Assembly: GCF_001655005.1 (NCBI RefSeq)
Contig: NZ_LXET01000054.1
Location: 62,001 to 126,000, forward strand
DNA from: Hafnia paralvei ATCC 29927
Lineage (GTDB): Bacteria; Pseudomonadota; Gammaproteobacteria; Enterobacterales; Enterobacteriaceae
Direction: 5' to 3'
Length of the DNA: 64,000 bases
Part shown: positions 52,820 to 60,988 of the stretch, one piece after another
Layout of the letters: each line of letters starts with the position of its first letter
Position numbering within the stretch: position 1 is the first letter of the stretch
The notes under the pieces: model-generated
Databases searched by the model: none
Seen by the model: only the letters and a program-made list of their open reading frames with translations
Told to the model about the DNA's origin: nothing
Translations under genes and position numbers: made by a program

Positions 52820-52842
52820 TATGGCGTCCTCCAAGACGAATC

Positions 52843-52861
52843 GGGGGGCATTAAGCCCCCC
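52843..52861 (-). repeat. GC hairpin between infB and rbfA
   Basis: GGGGGGC (52843-52849) pairs with GCCCCCC (52855-52861), loop ATTAA. There is no T-tract in the minus direction, so I read it as an mRNA processing or stability element inside the operon rather than a terminator. Confidence 0.6.
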
Positions 52862-52891
52862 AAAGATATTATAAGCTAGGCGCTTACTTAA

Positions 52892-55594
52892 TTACTCGAT
52901 GGTACGCTTAACTTCGATGATTTCGAATACTTCGATCATATCGCCAGAGCGAACGTCGTTGTAGTTCTTAACACCGATACCACATTCCATGCCGTTACGA
53001 ACTTCGTTAACGTCATCTTTGAAGCGGCGCAGAGATTCCAGCTCACCTTCATAGATAACCACGTTATCACGCAGTACACGGATTGGGTTATGACGTTTAA
53101 CCACGCCTTCAGTAACCATACAACCGGCAATCGCACCGAATTTAGGCGATTTGAACACGTCACGAACTTCAGCCAGGCCGATGATTTCTTGACGATATTC
53201 AGGAGCCAGCATACCGCTCATTGCCTGCTTAACTTCGTCGATCAGATTATAGATGACGGAGTAGTAACGCAGATCCAAGCTTTCAGCTTCAATCACGCGG
53301 CGAGCAGAAGCATCGGCACGGACGTTAAAGCCAAGAATGATCGCGTTAGATGCAGCGGCCAAGGTCGCATCAGTTTCAGTGATGCCGCCCACGCCGGAGC
53401 CAACAATTTTCACTTTCACTTCATCGGTAGACAGGCCTAACAAGGCATCAGAAATCGCCTCGCAAGAACCCTGTACGTCAGATTTCAGTACGATGTTCAG
53501 TTCAGAAACTTCACCTTCGCTCATGTTAGCAAACATGTTTTCCAGTTTAGATTTCTGCTGACGAGCCAGTTTAACTTCACGGAATTTACCCTGACGATAC
53601 AGAGCAACTTCGCGAGCTTTCTTCTCATCACGAACAACGGTAGCTTCATCACCGGCGGCCGGAACGCTAGACAGACCCAGAATTTCCACAGGAATAGAAG
53701 GACCTGCTGAGGTCACTTCACGGCCCATTTCGTCACGCATCGCACGTACGCGGCCATATTCGAAGCCACACAGAACGATATCGCCCTTGTTCAGAGTACC
53801 TTCTTGAACCAGAACGGTGGCAACCGGACCACGGCCTTTATCCAAGAAGGATTCGATAACTACGCCGCTCGCCATACCGCTGCGAACCGCTTTTAACTCC
53901 AGAACTTCTGCCTGCAACAGGATTGCGTCCAACAGATCATCAATACCCGTACCTGCTTTAGCAGACACAGGGATGAACTGAGACTCGCCGCCCCACTCTT
54001 CTGGCATAACGCCATACTGAGACAGTTCGTTTTTAACGCGATCCATGTCCGCTTCAGGCTTATCGATTTTGTTCACAGCAACAACAACCGGCACTTTTGC
54101 CGCTTTAGCATGCTGGATTGCTTCGATAGTCTGTGGCATCACGCCATCGTCAGCCGCAACAACCAGAACAACGATATCCGTTGCCTGAGCACCACGAGCA
54201 CGCATTGAAGTAAATGCGGCGTGACCTGGGGTATCCAGGAAGGTGATCATGCCATTGTCAGTTTGTACGTGGTACGCACCGATATGCTGAGTAATACCAC
54301 CGGCTTCGCCCGATGCCACTTTCGTGGAGCGGATGTAGTCCAGCAGAGAAGTTTTACCGTGGTCAACGTGACCCATGATGGTCACTACTGGAGCACGAGG
54401 CTCTGCAGCAGCACCGGTATCACGGTCACTCATTACGGCTTCTTCCAGCTCGTTCTCACGACGCAGGATAACTTTGTGGCCCATTTCCTCAGCAACCATC
54501 TGAGCAGTTTCCTGATCGATGACCTGATTAATGGTAGCCATAGCGCCCATCTTCATCATTGCTTTGATGACTTGGGAACCTTTAACAGCCATTTTGTTAG
54601 CCAGTTCAGCAACGGTAATGGTTTCGCCGATGATGACGTCACGGTTTACCGCTTGAGCAGGCTTGTTAAAGCCTTGCTGCAGAGTACTTGGCTTACGTTT
54701 GCCTTTACCACCACGGGTCTGGGCACGTGCTTCTTCGCGATCGGCTTTAGATTCAGACAGCTTATTGCCTTTCTTCTGCTTGGTCGCTTTAGTTGCGGTA
54801 CGTGCACGAGCGCGGCCTGCTTCAACCTGACGGTCATTTTCATCTTCTGCTTCGCGAGCATGATGAGAAGTGGTCACGTGGTAGTCAGAAGCATCTTCTG
54901 TTGTTTCAGCTTCAGGCGCTTTGCCTTCGTTAGCTTCTGCCATTTTGCGAGCTTCTTCAGAAACACGCTTAGCGTCTTCTTCAAGCTTACGCAGAGCTTC
55001 TTCTTCGGCTTTGCGTTTCAGTGCAGCAGCTTCGGCTTCGCGGCGCGCTTTTTCAGCATGCGCAGCTTTGGTTTTTTCGTCGGTATTTTGATTCGTCACT
55101 TTTTCACTTTCCGCTGCGCCACGCTTAGCTTTATCAGCGGCCTCACGTTTGGCTTGCTCTTCCAGGTTACGTTTCGCCTGATCTTCAGCAATACGTTTCG
55201 CTTTTTCTTCTGCTTCACGTTTTGCTTTTTCTTCAGTCTCACGACGAGCCTGCTCTTCCGCTTCACGCTGTGCCTGTGCTTCTGCTTCAGCCTGTTCAGC
55301 TGCCGCATCGCCTTTTACATAAGTGCGCTTTTTGCGGACCTCGATTTGCACGGCTTTGCTTTTTCCGCCAGTGCTTGGAACATTCAATGTGCTGCGTGTT
55401 TTACGCTGCAGCGTCAGTTTACCTGATGCGCTGCCATGCTCACGATTTAAATGAGCTAATAATGTTTCTCTTTCCTGTGGGCTCACAGAATCATTTTCTG
55501 ACTTCTTGATCCCTGCATCAGCTAATTGCTGTACCAGGCGATCAACGGAAGTCTGTATCTCTGCTGCCAGTGATTTTACGGTTACTTCTGTCAT
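52892..55594 (-). CDS. infB: Translation initiation factor IF-2
   Basis: GTPase that brings fMet-tRNA to the 30S subunit, 900 residues (E. coli 890). The N-terminal IF2N domain (1-50) precedes a long Glu/Ala/Lys/Arg-rich helical repeat region (about 95-235, motifs like EAEEQARRE). The GTPase domain has G1 GHVDHGKTSLLD, G3 DTPGHAAF and G4 NKID, followed by domains II-IV. The linker likely includes internal starts for shorter IF2 forms as in E. coli. Follows nusA by 24 bp. Confidence 0.98.
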   Translation of the reverse strand: MTEVTVKSLAAEIQTSVDRLVQQLADAGIKKSENDSVSPQERETLLAHLNREHGSASGKLTLQRKTRSTLNVPSTGGKSKAVQIEVRKKRTYVKGDAAAEQAEAEAQAQREAEEQARRETEEKAKREAEEKAKRIAEDQAKRNLEEQAKREAADKAKRGAAESEKVTNQNTDEKTKAAHAEKARREAEAAALKRKAEEEALRKLEEDAKRVSEEARKMAEANEGKAPEAETTEDASDYHVTTSHHAREAEDENDRQVEAGRARARTATKATKQKKGNKLSESKADREEARAQTRGGKGKRKPSTLQQGFNKPAQAVNRDVIIGETITVAELANKMAVKGSQVIKAMMKMGAMATINQVIDQETAQMVAEEMGHKVILRRENELEEAVMSDRDTGAAAEPRAPVVTIMGHVDHGKTSLLDYIRSTKVASGEAGGITQHIGAYHVQTDNGMITFLDTPGHAAFTSMRARGAQATDIVVLVVAADDGVMPQTIEAIQHAKAAKVPVVVAVNKIDKPEADMDRVKNELSQYGVMPEEWGGESQFIPVSAKAGTGIDDLLDAILLQAEVLELKAVRSGMASGVVIESFLDKGRGPVATVLVQEGTLNKGDIVLCGFEYGRVRAMRDEMGREVTSAGPSIPVEILGLSSVPAAGDEATVVRDEKKAREVALYRQGKFREVKLARQQKSKLENMFANMSEGEVSELNIVLKSDVQGSCEAISDALLGLSTDEVKVKIVGSGVGGITETDATLAAASNAIILGFNVRADASARRVIEAESLDLRYYSVIYNLIDEVKQAMSGMLAPEYRQEIIGLAEVRDVFKSPKFGAIAGCMVTEGVVKRHNPIRVLRDNVVIYEGELESLRRFKDDVNEVRNGMECGIGVKNYNDVRSGDMIEVFEIIEVKRTIE

Positions 55595-55618
55595 GCTGTT
55601 CCTTCCCGCTACAGTTCA

Positions 55619-57106
55619 TTATTCACTATCGCCAAACCAGCAGATATTGCGCGCGGCCATAATCAGCTCGCCAGCCTTCTCACTATTCAGGCCTTCAATA
55701 TCCGCCAGATCGTCGATGCCCTGCTCGGCAAGATCTTCCAGCGTACAAACCCCACGAGCGGCCATTTTAAAGGCGATACCACGGTCCAGACCTTCCAGAG
55801 CCAGCAGATCTTCAGCCGGTTTCTGATCGCCCAGGCTTTCTTCCTGAGCTAACGCCAGAGTGGTTAACGCATTTTTTGCGCGCTCGCGCAAAGCGTCTAC
55901 CGTATCTTCATCCAGACCGTCAATGGCTAACAATTCCTGTTCAGGAACGTAGGCCAGTTCTTCCAGAGTAGAGAAGCCTTCTTCAACCAGTAAGGTTGCG
56001 AAGTCTTCATCAATATCGAGATATTTGGTGAATGTATCGATAGCTGCGTGAGCTTCAGCCTGATGTTTAGCCTGAAGATCATCAACGGTCATGACGTTCA
56101 ATTCCCAGCCGCTCAATTGAGCCGCCAGACGAACGTTTTGACCATTACGCCCAATTGCCTGAGCCAGATTGCTTGCTTCAACCGCGATGTCCATAGTGTG
56201 TTTGTCTTCATCCACAACAATGGAAGCCACGTCGGCTGGCGCCATAGCATTGATAACGAACTGTGCTGGATTATCATCCCACAATACGATGTCGATACGT
56301 TCGCCACCCAGTTCGCTAGAAACGGCCTGAACACGCGCACCGCGCATACCCACACACGCCCCTACCGGGTCAATACGTTTATCGTTGGTTTTCACCGCAA
56401 TTTTCGCACGTGAACCCGGATCGCGGGCTGCGGCTTTAATCTCGATGACTTCTTCGCCGATTTCCGGCACTTCAATGCGGAACAACTCAACCAGCATTTC
56501 TGGGCGTGAACGGCTCACAAACAGCTGAGCACCACGAGCCTCTGGACGCACGTCATACAGCACACCGCGGATGCGGTCGCCTGGACGGAAGTTTTCACGC
56601 GGAAGCATGTCTTCACGACCAATAACGGCTTCGGCATTGCTGCCCAGATCCAATGAGATGTTGTCGCGACTTACTTTCTTAACGACACCAGTGACGATCT
56701 CGCCTTGGTGCTGACGGAATGCATCAACCACCATAGCGCGCTCGGCTTCGCGTACTTTCTGTACGATAACCTGTTTTGCAGTCTGAGTGGTAATACGGTC
56801 AAAGGTGACAGACTCAATCTGATCTTCAACGTATTCACCTAGTTGCAGAGCAGGATCTTCAAACTGAGCGGCATCAAGAGTAATCTCGCGGGTTGGTTGA
56901 GTAACTTCATCAACGATAACCCAGCGACGGAAAGTATCGAAATCGCCAGTTTTGCGATCGATGCAAACACGAACGTCGATTTCTTGTTCGTATTTCTTCT
57001 TGGTGGCAGTCGCCAGTGCAGTTTCCAGTGCTTCAAAAATTTTTTCGCGAGGAAGCGATTTTTCGTTGGAAACTGCCTCAACAACAGCCAGAATTTCTTT
57101 GTTCAT
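55619..57106 (-). CDS. nusA: Transcription termination/antitermination factor NusA
   Basis: RNA polymerase-binding elongation factor that promotes hairpin pausing, termination and rRNA/lambda antitermination. 495 residues, exactly the E. coli length with the start at 57106 (MNKEILAVVEAV). N-terminal polymerase-binding domain, S1 (about 135-200), two KH domains (VGACVGMRGARVQAV and NLAQAIGRNGQNVRLA) and two acidic AR repeats at the C-terminus. An upstream ATG at 57124 is not supported by homology. NusA may act on the tandem terminators upstream of rimP to autoregulate. Confidence 0.98.
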   Translation of the reverse strand: MNKEILAVVEAVSNEKSLPREKIFEALETALATATKKKYEQEIDVRVCIDRKTGDFDTFRRWVIVDEVTQPTREITLDAAQFEDPALQLGEYVEDQIESVTFDRITTQTAKQVIVQKVREAERAMVVDAFRQHQGEIVTGVVKKVSRDNISLDLGSNAEAVIGREDMLPRENFRPGDRIRGVLYDVRPEARGAQLFVSRSRPEMLVELFRIEVPEIGEEVIEIKAAARDPGSRAKIAVKTNDKRIDPVGACVGMRGARVQAVSSELGGERIDIVLWDDNPAQFVINAMAPADVASIVVDEDKHTMDIAVEASNLAQAIGRNGQNVRLAAQLSGWELNVMTVDDLQAKHQAEAHAAIDTFTKYLDIDEDFATLLVEEGFSTLEELAYVPEQELLAIDGLDEDTVDALRERAKNALTTLALAQEESLGDQKPAEDLLALEGLDRGIAFKMAARGVCTLEDLAEQGIDDLADIEGLNSEKAGELIMAARNICWFGDSE

Positions 57107-57127
57107 CCTAGTGGCCTCATCCAAACT

Positions 57128-57580
57128 TTAAAAGTGGGGTACCAGGTTCGCTTTCTGGATGTTGCTCAGCGCGAACACTTCGTCTTTTCCATCTACCGTA
57201 ACCGTGATCATCTCGCCTTCGACAGCTTTAATAATACCCTGCCATTTGCGACGATTCTGCACCGCCATACGTAATACCAGTGAAACCTCTTCGCCCATAA
57301 AACGAACGTAGTGATCGGCGGTAAACATTGGACGATCAAGGCCAGGAGATGAAACTTCCAGGTTATATGCAACCGTAATTGGATCTTCGACGTCAAGAAC
57401 GGCACTGACCTGGTGGCTGACATCAGCACAATCATCAACATTGATCCCTTCGTCACTATCAATATAGATACGTAGCGTTGAATGGTGACTGCGGATGAAC
57501 TCAATACCTACCAATTCGAAGCCTAATGCCTCAACCGGCGCCGAAATCATCTCTGTCAATTTTTGCTCTAATGTGGACAA
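57128..57580 (-). CDS. rimP: Ribosome maturation factor RimP
   Basis: 30S assembly factor, first protein gene of the nusA operon. I use the TTG at 57580 (150 residues, MSTLEQKLTEMISAPVEALG), because GGGGGTGGG lies directly upstream as its Shine-Dalgarno sequence and the E. coli protein begins there; the TTG at 57592 and GTG at 57586 fall inside that site. Conserved blocks: DDCADVSHQVSAVLDVEDPI, YNLEVSSPGLDRP. Two intrinsic terminators lie just upstream. Confidence 0.94.
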   Translation of the reverse strand: MSTLEQKLTEMISAPVEALGFELVGIEFIRSHHSTLRIYIDSDEGINVDDCADVSHQVSAVLDVEDPITVAYNLEVSSPGLDRPMFTADHYVRFMGEEVSLVLRMAVQNRRKWQGIIKAVEGEMITVTVDGKDEVFALSNIQKANLVPHF

Positions 57581-57597
57581 GCCCACCCCCAAGACAT

Positions 57598-57618
57598 AAA
57601 AAAAGGGCTAAATAGCCC
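57598..57618 (-). terminator. Second tandem terminator upstream of rimP
   Basis: On the minus strand GGGCTA-TT-TAGCCC is followed by seven T residues, ending 18 bp before the rimP start. It sits between the tRNA-fMet gene and rimP, so operon expression needs read-through. Confidence 0.8.
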
Positions 57619-57640
57619 AGTGATTCTGTTGTCAGATAAC

Positions 57641-57663
57641 AAAAAACCCCGAAAAATCGGGGC
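57641..57663 (-). terminator. First tandem terminator after tRNA-fMet
   Basis: On the minus strand CCCCGA-TTTT-TCGGGG is followed by six T residues. It lies 133 bp past the tRNA-fMet 3' end and 23 bp before the second terminator. Confidence 0.85.
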
Positions 57664-57795
57664 TTTATGCAACTGGACCCTATATACTGCCGAACGAATT
57701 CAGTGCCGCTTTCTGACAATATTTTTTTCAAAATACCCGTTTGAGTCGTTGGCTGAACGTAAACAGTATATTTGAAAAAAGATACTTTAGGAAAG

Positions 57796-57872
<77 letters not shown>

Positions 57873-57928
57873 TCCGAATCGTGGCGAATACTACTCTAAT
57901 AACGTTGAAAAAACAAGTTATCTAGGAT

Positions 57929-58015
57929 TGGTACCGAGGACGGGACTTGAACCCGTAAGCCCTATTGGGCACTACCACCTCAAGGTAGCGTGTCTACCAA
58001 TTCCACCACCTCGGC
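57929..58015 (-). tRNA. leuU: tRNA-Leu (GAG), leuU position
   Basis: 87-nt class II tRNA with encoded CCA; 5' end GCCGAGGTGGTGGAATTGG, anticodon GAG in CTTGAGGT, and a long variable arm (AGTGCCCAATAGGGCTT). It lies between secG and tRNA-fMet. In E. coli the same tRNA follows secG but argG separates it from metY; here the gap is 56 bp. Confidence 0.96.
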
Positions 58016-58142
58016 ATTTCGAAAGTGATAAGCCGTATTCAAAACTTATCACCTTTTACAACAGTTCTTAAAATATCGATTTTAAAAACTTTACTGCTTA
58101 ATTCTGTACTTCTTGGTTACTGCTGGCTTCAAGCGAGTGCGA

Positions 58143-58478
58143 TTAGTGTGGGATATCGCTACTTGGGGCTGCCGGAGCTGCTGGTGCAGCAGGCTGCTCA
58201 GTTTTCACTGGCGTACCCAGATTTTCCCACTCACTGCCTTTCTTGCCTTGCTGACCGCTCAGGTTACCCAAAACCAGACTCAGTACAAAGAACAGTGTCG
58301 CTAAGACAGCTGTCGTACGGGTCATGAAGTTACCCGAGCCATTGGAACCGAACAAAGTTGCAGATGCGCCAGCGCCGAATGAAGCGCCCATATCAGCACC
58401 TTTACCTTGCTGCAGCATAACCATGGCAACTAAGCCAATAGACACCAGCAGGAAAATTACTAAAAGAGCTTCATACAT
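58143..58478 (-). CDS. secG: Protein-export membrane protein SecG
   Basis: SecYEG translocon subunit, 111 residues. Two membrane helices (about 2-22 and 51-71) joined by the conserved GASFGAGASATLFGSNGSGN loop, then an Ala/Pro-rich tail (PAAPAAPAAP). The ATG at 58478 follows AGGT and matches E. coli; the longer frame from 58655 extends into the intergenic region and is not credible. tRNA-Leu follows. Confidence 0.96.
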   Translation of the reverse strand: MYEALLVIFLLVSIGLVAMVMLQQGKGADMGASFGAGASATLFGSNGSGNFMTRTTAVLATLFFVLSLVLGNLSGQQGKKGSEWENLGTPVKTEQPAAPAAPAAPSSDIPH

Positions 58479-58627
58479 AGTCGTACCTGTTTTCCTTGCG
58501 GGGTTTCCGCAGCCAAAAGCTTCAACCATTAAAGCAGACGAAAATAAGTCTACTGAAGCGGGTGTGAATACTACCCAATGCTGCCAAGCCGTGCAAGAGC
58601 AATTTATGATGCGTAGTTCGATTGAAG

Positions 58628-58663
58628 AAAAAACCAGCAAAACATTAAGTTTCACTGGTTTTT
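58628..58663 (-). terminator. Terminator downstream of glmM
   Basis: On the minus strand AAAAACCAG pairs with CTGGTTTTT across a 17-nt loop and ends in six T residues, about 37 bp past the glmM stop. A small stem (58666-58683) precedes it. Confidence 0.65.
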
Positions 58664-58699
58664 CATCGCATAACCCGATGCGATTTTATTGTACCGCGC

Positions 58700-60037
58700 T
58701 TATCCAGCCGCTTTTACTGCGTCGGCAATGCGATTTGCCATTTCTGTGACCTGCGCGTCATCTTCGCCTTCAACCATGACGCGAATCAACGGCTCGGTGC
58801 CTGATTTACGCAAGAGCACGCGACCACGACCGTTGAGCTGCGCTTCAACCTGCGCGGTCACCGCTTTAACGCTTTCCGCCTGTAGAGGATCGTGATTACC
58901 TGAGAAACGGACATTCACCAGCACCTGAGGCAGCAACTTCATACCGCTACACAAATCGTGCAATGTCATGTGATTGCGTACGATTGCGGCCAGTACCTGT
59001 AGGCCAGCAACGATGCCATCACCAGTCGTTGTTTTATCAAGAATAATCACATGACCTGAGTTTTCAGCACCTAAACGCCAGCCTTTAGCCGCCATCATTT
59101 CCAGCACGTAACGGTCGCCCACTTTTGCACGTGCAAAAGGGATTCCCAGCTGCTTAAGCGCCAGCTCCAAGCCCATATTGCTCATCAGCGTGCCTACAGC
59201 ACCACCGCGCAGATTGCCCTGACGCAGGTTTTCTCGGGCGGTCAGATACAAAATCTGGTCACCGTCTACTTTGTTACCCAGATGGTCAACCATCATCACA
59301 CGATCGCCATCACCATCAAAGGCCAAGCCCACATCCGCTTTTTCTGCCAGTACGCGAGCCTGAAGCTGGCGAACATCCGTGGCGCCACACTCTTTGTTGA
59401 TATTCATCCCATCAGGCTCACAGCCGATGGCAATTACCGTTGCACCCAGTTCACGCAGCACGCTTGGCGCAATGTGATAGGTCGCGCCGTTAGCACAATC
59501 AACAACAATCTTCAGACCACTCAAACTCAGCTCTGTAGGGAAAGTACTCTTACAGAACTCGATATAGCGCCCCGCCGCATCAACGATGCGGTTAGCTTTA
59601 CCTAACTCGGCAGATTCTACGCAGGTCAGCGGTTTCTCCATTTCTGCTTCAATCGCTTCTTCAACTTCGTCTGGCAGCTTAGTGCCATCAATGGAGAAAA
59701 ATTTAATGCCATTATCATAATAAGGATTATGCGACGCTGAGATAACAATACCGGCTTCGGCGCGGAAGGTACGCGTCAAATAAGCCACCGCAGGCGTTGG
59801 CATTGGACCGGTAAAAGACGCAGATAAACCCGCAGCAGCGAGGCCAGCCTCTAGCGCTGACTCCAGCATATAGCCGGAAATGCGCGTATCTTTACCAATA
59901 ATAATTTTACGCGAACCGTGTCGAGCCAAAACTTTACCCGCAGCCCAGCCGAGCTTTAACACAAAATCAGGAGTAATCGGGCAGTCACCCACTTTTCCGC
60001 GAATCCCGTCCGTACCAAAATATTTGCGCTCGCTCAT
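58700..60037 (-). CDS. glmM: Phosphoglucosamine mutase GlmM
   Basis: Converts glucosamine-6-P to glucosamine-1-P for UDP-GlcNAc, peptidoglycan and LPS. 445 residues, equal to E. coli. Phosphoserine loop GIVISASHNPYYDNG, metal loop DGDGDR and sugar-binding GAENSGH are all intact. The ATG at 60037 (MSERKYFGTDGIRGKVGD) is chosen on homology; the frame runs open to 60145 inside folP. The start lies 7 bp after the folP stop, so they are co-transcribed. Confidence 0.97.
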   Translation of the reverse strand: MSERKYFGTDGIRGKVGDCPITPDFVLKLGWAAGKVLARHGSRKIIIGKDTRISGYMLESALEAGLAAAGLSASFTGPMPTPAVAYLTRTFRAEAGIVISASHNPYYDNGIKFFSIDGTKLPDEVEEAIEAEMEKPLTCVESAELGKANRIVDAAGRYIEFCKSTFPTELSLSGLKIVVDCANGATYHIAPSVLRELGATVIAIGCEPDGMNINKECGATDVRQLQARVLAEKADVGLAFDGDGDRVMMVDHLGNKVDGDQILYLTARENLRQGNLRGGAVGTLMSNMGLELALKQLGIPFARAKVGDRYVLEMMAAKGWRLGAENSGHVIILDKTTTGDGIVAGLQVLAAIVRNHMTLHDLCSGMKLLPQVLVNVRFSGNHDPLQAESVKAVTAQVEAQLNGRGRVLLRKSGTEPLIRVMVEGEDDAQVTEMANRIADAVKAAG

Positions 60038-60044
60038 AAATCTT

Positions 60045-60878
60045 TTATCCCTTAGCTGAAAGTGTAGCTTCGACGACACGCATCGCCTCAACCGTCTCTT
60101 TAACATCATGGACCCGAATAATATGGGCCCCTTGCATTGCGGCAATCACTGCACACGCCAGACTTCCCGCTACGCGCTGTGTCGGGCCGACTTTCAGAAG
60201 CTGACCAACCATTGATTTACGAGACATGCCGACGAGAAGCGGTAAACCAAAATGGTGGAAATGTGCAAGGTGAGCCAGAAGTTGGTAATTATGCTCTAGA
60301 TTCTTGCCAAAACCAAAACCAGGATCAAGCAACAGGCGGCTTTTATCAATGCCGGCCGCCATGCATCGCTCAATCTGCGAGGCCAGATAGCTATCCACTT
60401 CAGCCACGACATCGGTATAAACGGGTTTATGCTGCATGGTCTTGGGATCGCCCTGCATATGCATCAGGCACACCGGCAGACCCGACTGAGCCGCCGCCTC
60501 TAGCGCGCCAGGCTCGCTGAGTGAGCGGATATCATTAATTAGCGTAGCCCCAGCATTTGCACTTGCGGTAATCACTTCAGCCTTGGACGTATCCACTGAG
60601 ATCCAAACGTCAAAATAACGGGCAATCAGCTCAACAGTTGGCACTACGCGGTCGAGCTCTTCTTCAGTACTCACCTCCGCTGCCCCCGGCCGAGTAGACT
60701 CGCCGCCGACGTCAATAATCGTTGCACCAGCGCTAATCATGGCCTCAGCATGGCGCAGAGCGGCATCGCGACCATTGTGTTTACCCCCGTCGGAAAAAGA
60801 GTCCGGCGTTACGTTAAGAATTCCCATTACCTGCGGATAGGTCAAATCCAGAGTTAATCCTTGCGCCTTCAGCTGCAT
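60045..60878 (-). CDS. folP: Dihydropteroate synthase FolP
   Basis: Joins p-aminobenzoate to the pterin diphosphate in folate synthesis; target of sulfonamides. 277 residues, TIM barrel. Signature loops: ILNVTPDSFSDGG, DVGGESTRPGA, and DPGFGFGKN, SRKS near the C-terminus. The E. coli protein is 282 residues, longer only at its C-terminal end. Precedes glmM and follows ftsH after a terminator. Confidence 0.97.
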   Translation of the reverse strand: MQLKAQGLTLDLTYPQVMGILNVTPDSFSDGGKHNGRDAALRHAEAMISAGATIIDVGGESTRPGAAEVSTEEELDRVVPTVELIARYFDVWISVDTSKAEVITASANAGATLINDIRSLSEPGALEAAAQSGLPVCLMHMQGDPKTMQHKPVYTDVVAEVDSYLASQIERCMAAGIDKSRLLLDPGFGFGKNLEHNYQLLAHLAHFHHFGLPLLVGMSRKSMVGQLLKVGPTQRVAGSLACAVIAAMQGAHIIRVHDVKETVEAMRVVEATLSAKG

Positions 60879-60924
60879 GCCGTCTCCATATGTTATTTTT
60901 TATTTTGATGCGGTATTTGAACGC

Positions 60925-60953
60925 AAAAAAAAACCCCGAGCAAGTCGGGGTTT
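60925..60953 (-). terminator. Rho-independent terminator of ftsH
   Basis: On the minus strand CCCCGA-CTTG-CTCGGGG is followed by nine T residues. It lies 36 bp past the ftsH stop. Confidence 0.92.
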
Positions 60954-60988
60954 GTCTAGCAGCACACTATGTACTCGGTACACGGCAA

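Noticed and set aside
54221..55426. 401-codon open frame on the plus strand opposite infB, rich in Phe/Cys
   Set aside because: Mirror image of the Lys/Glu/Ala-rich IF2 linker; composition is that of an antisense shadow and infB is certain.
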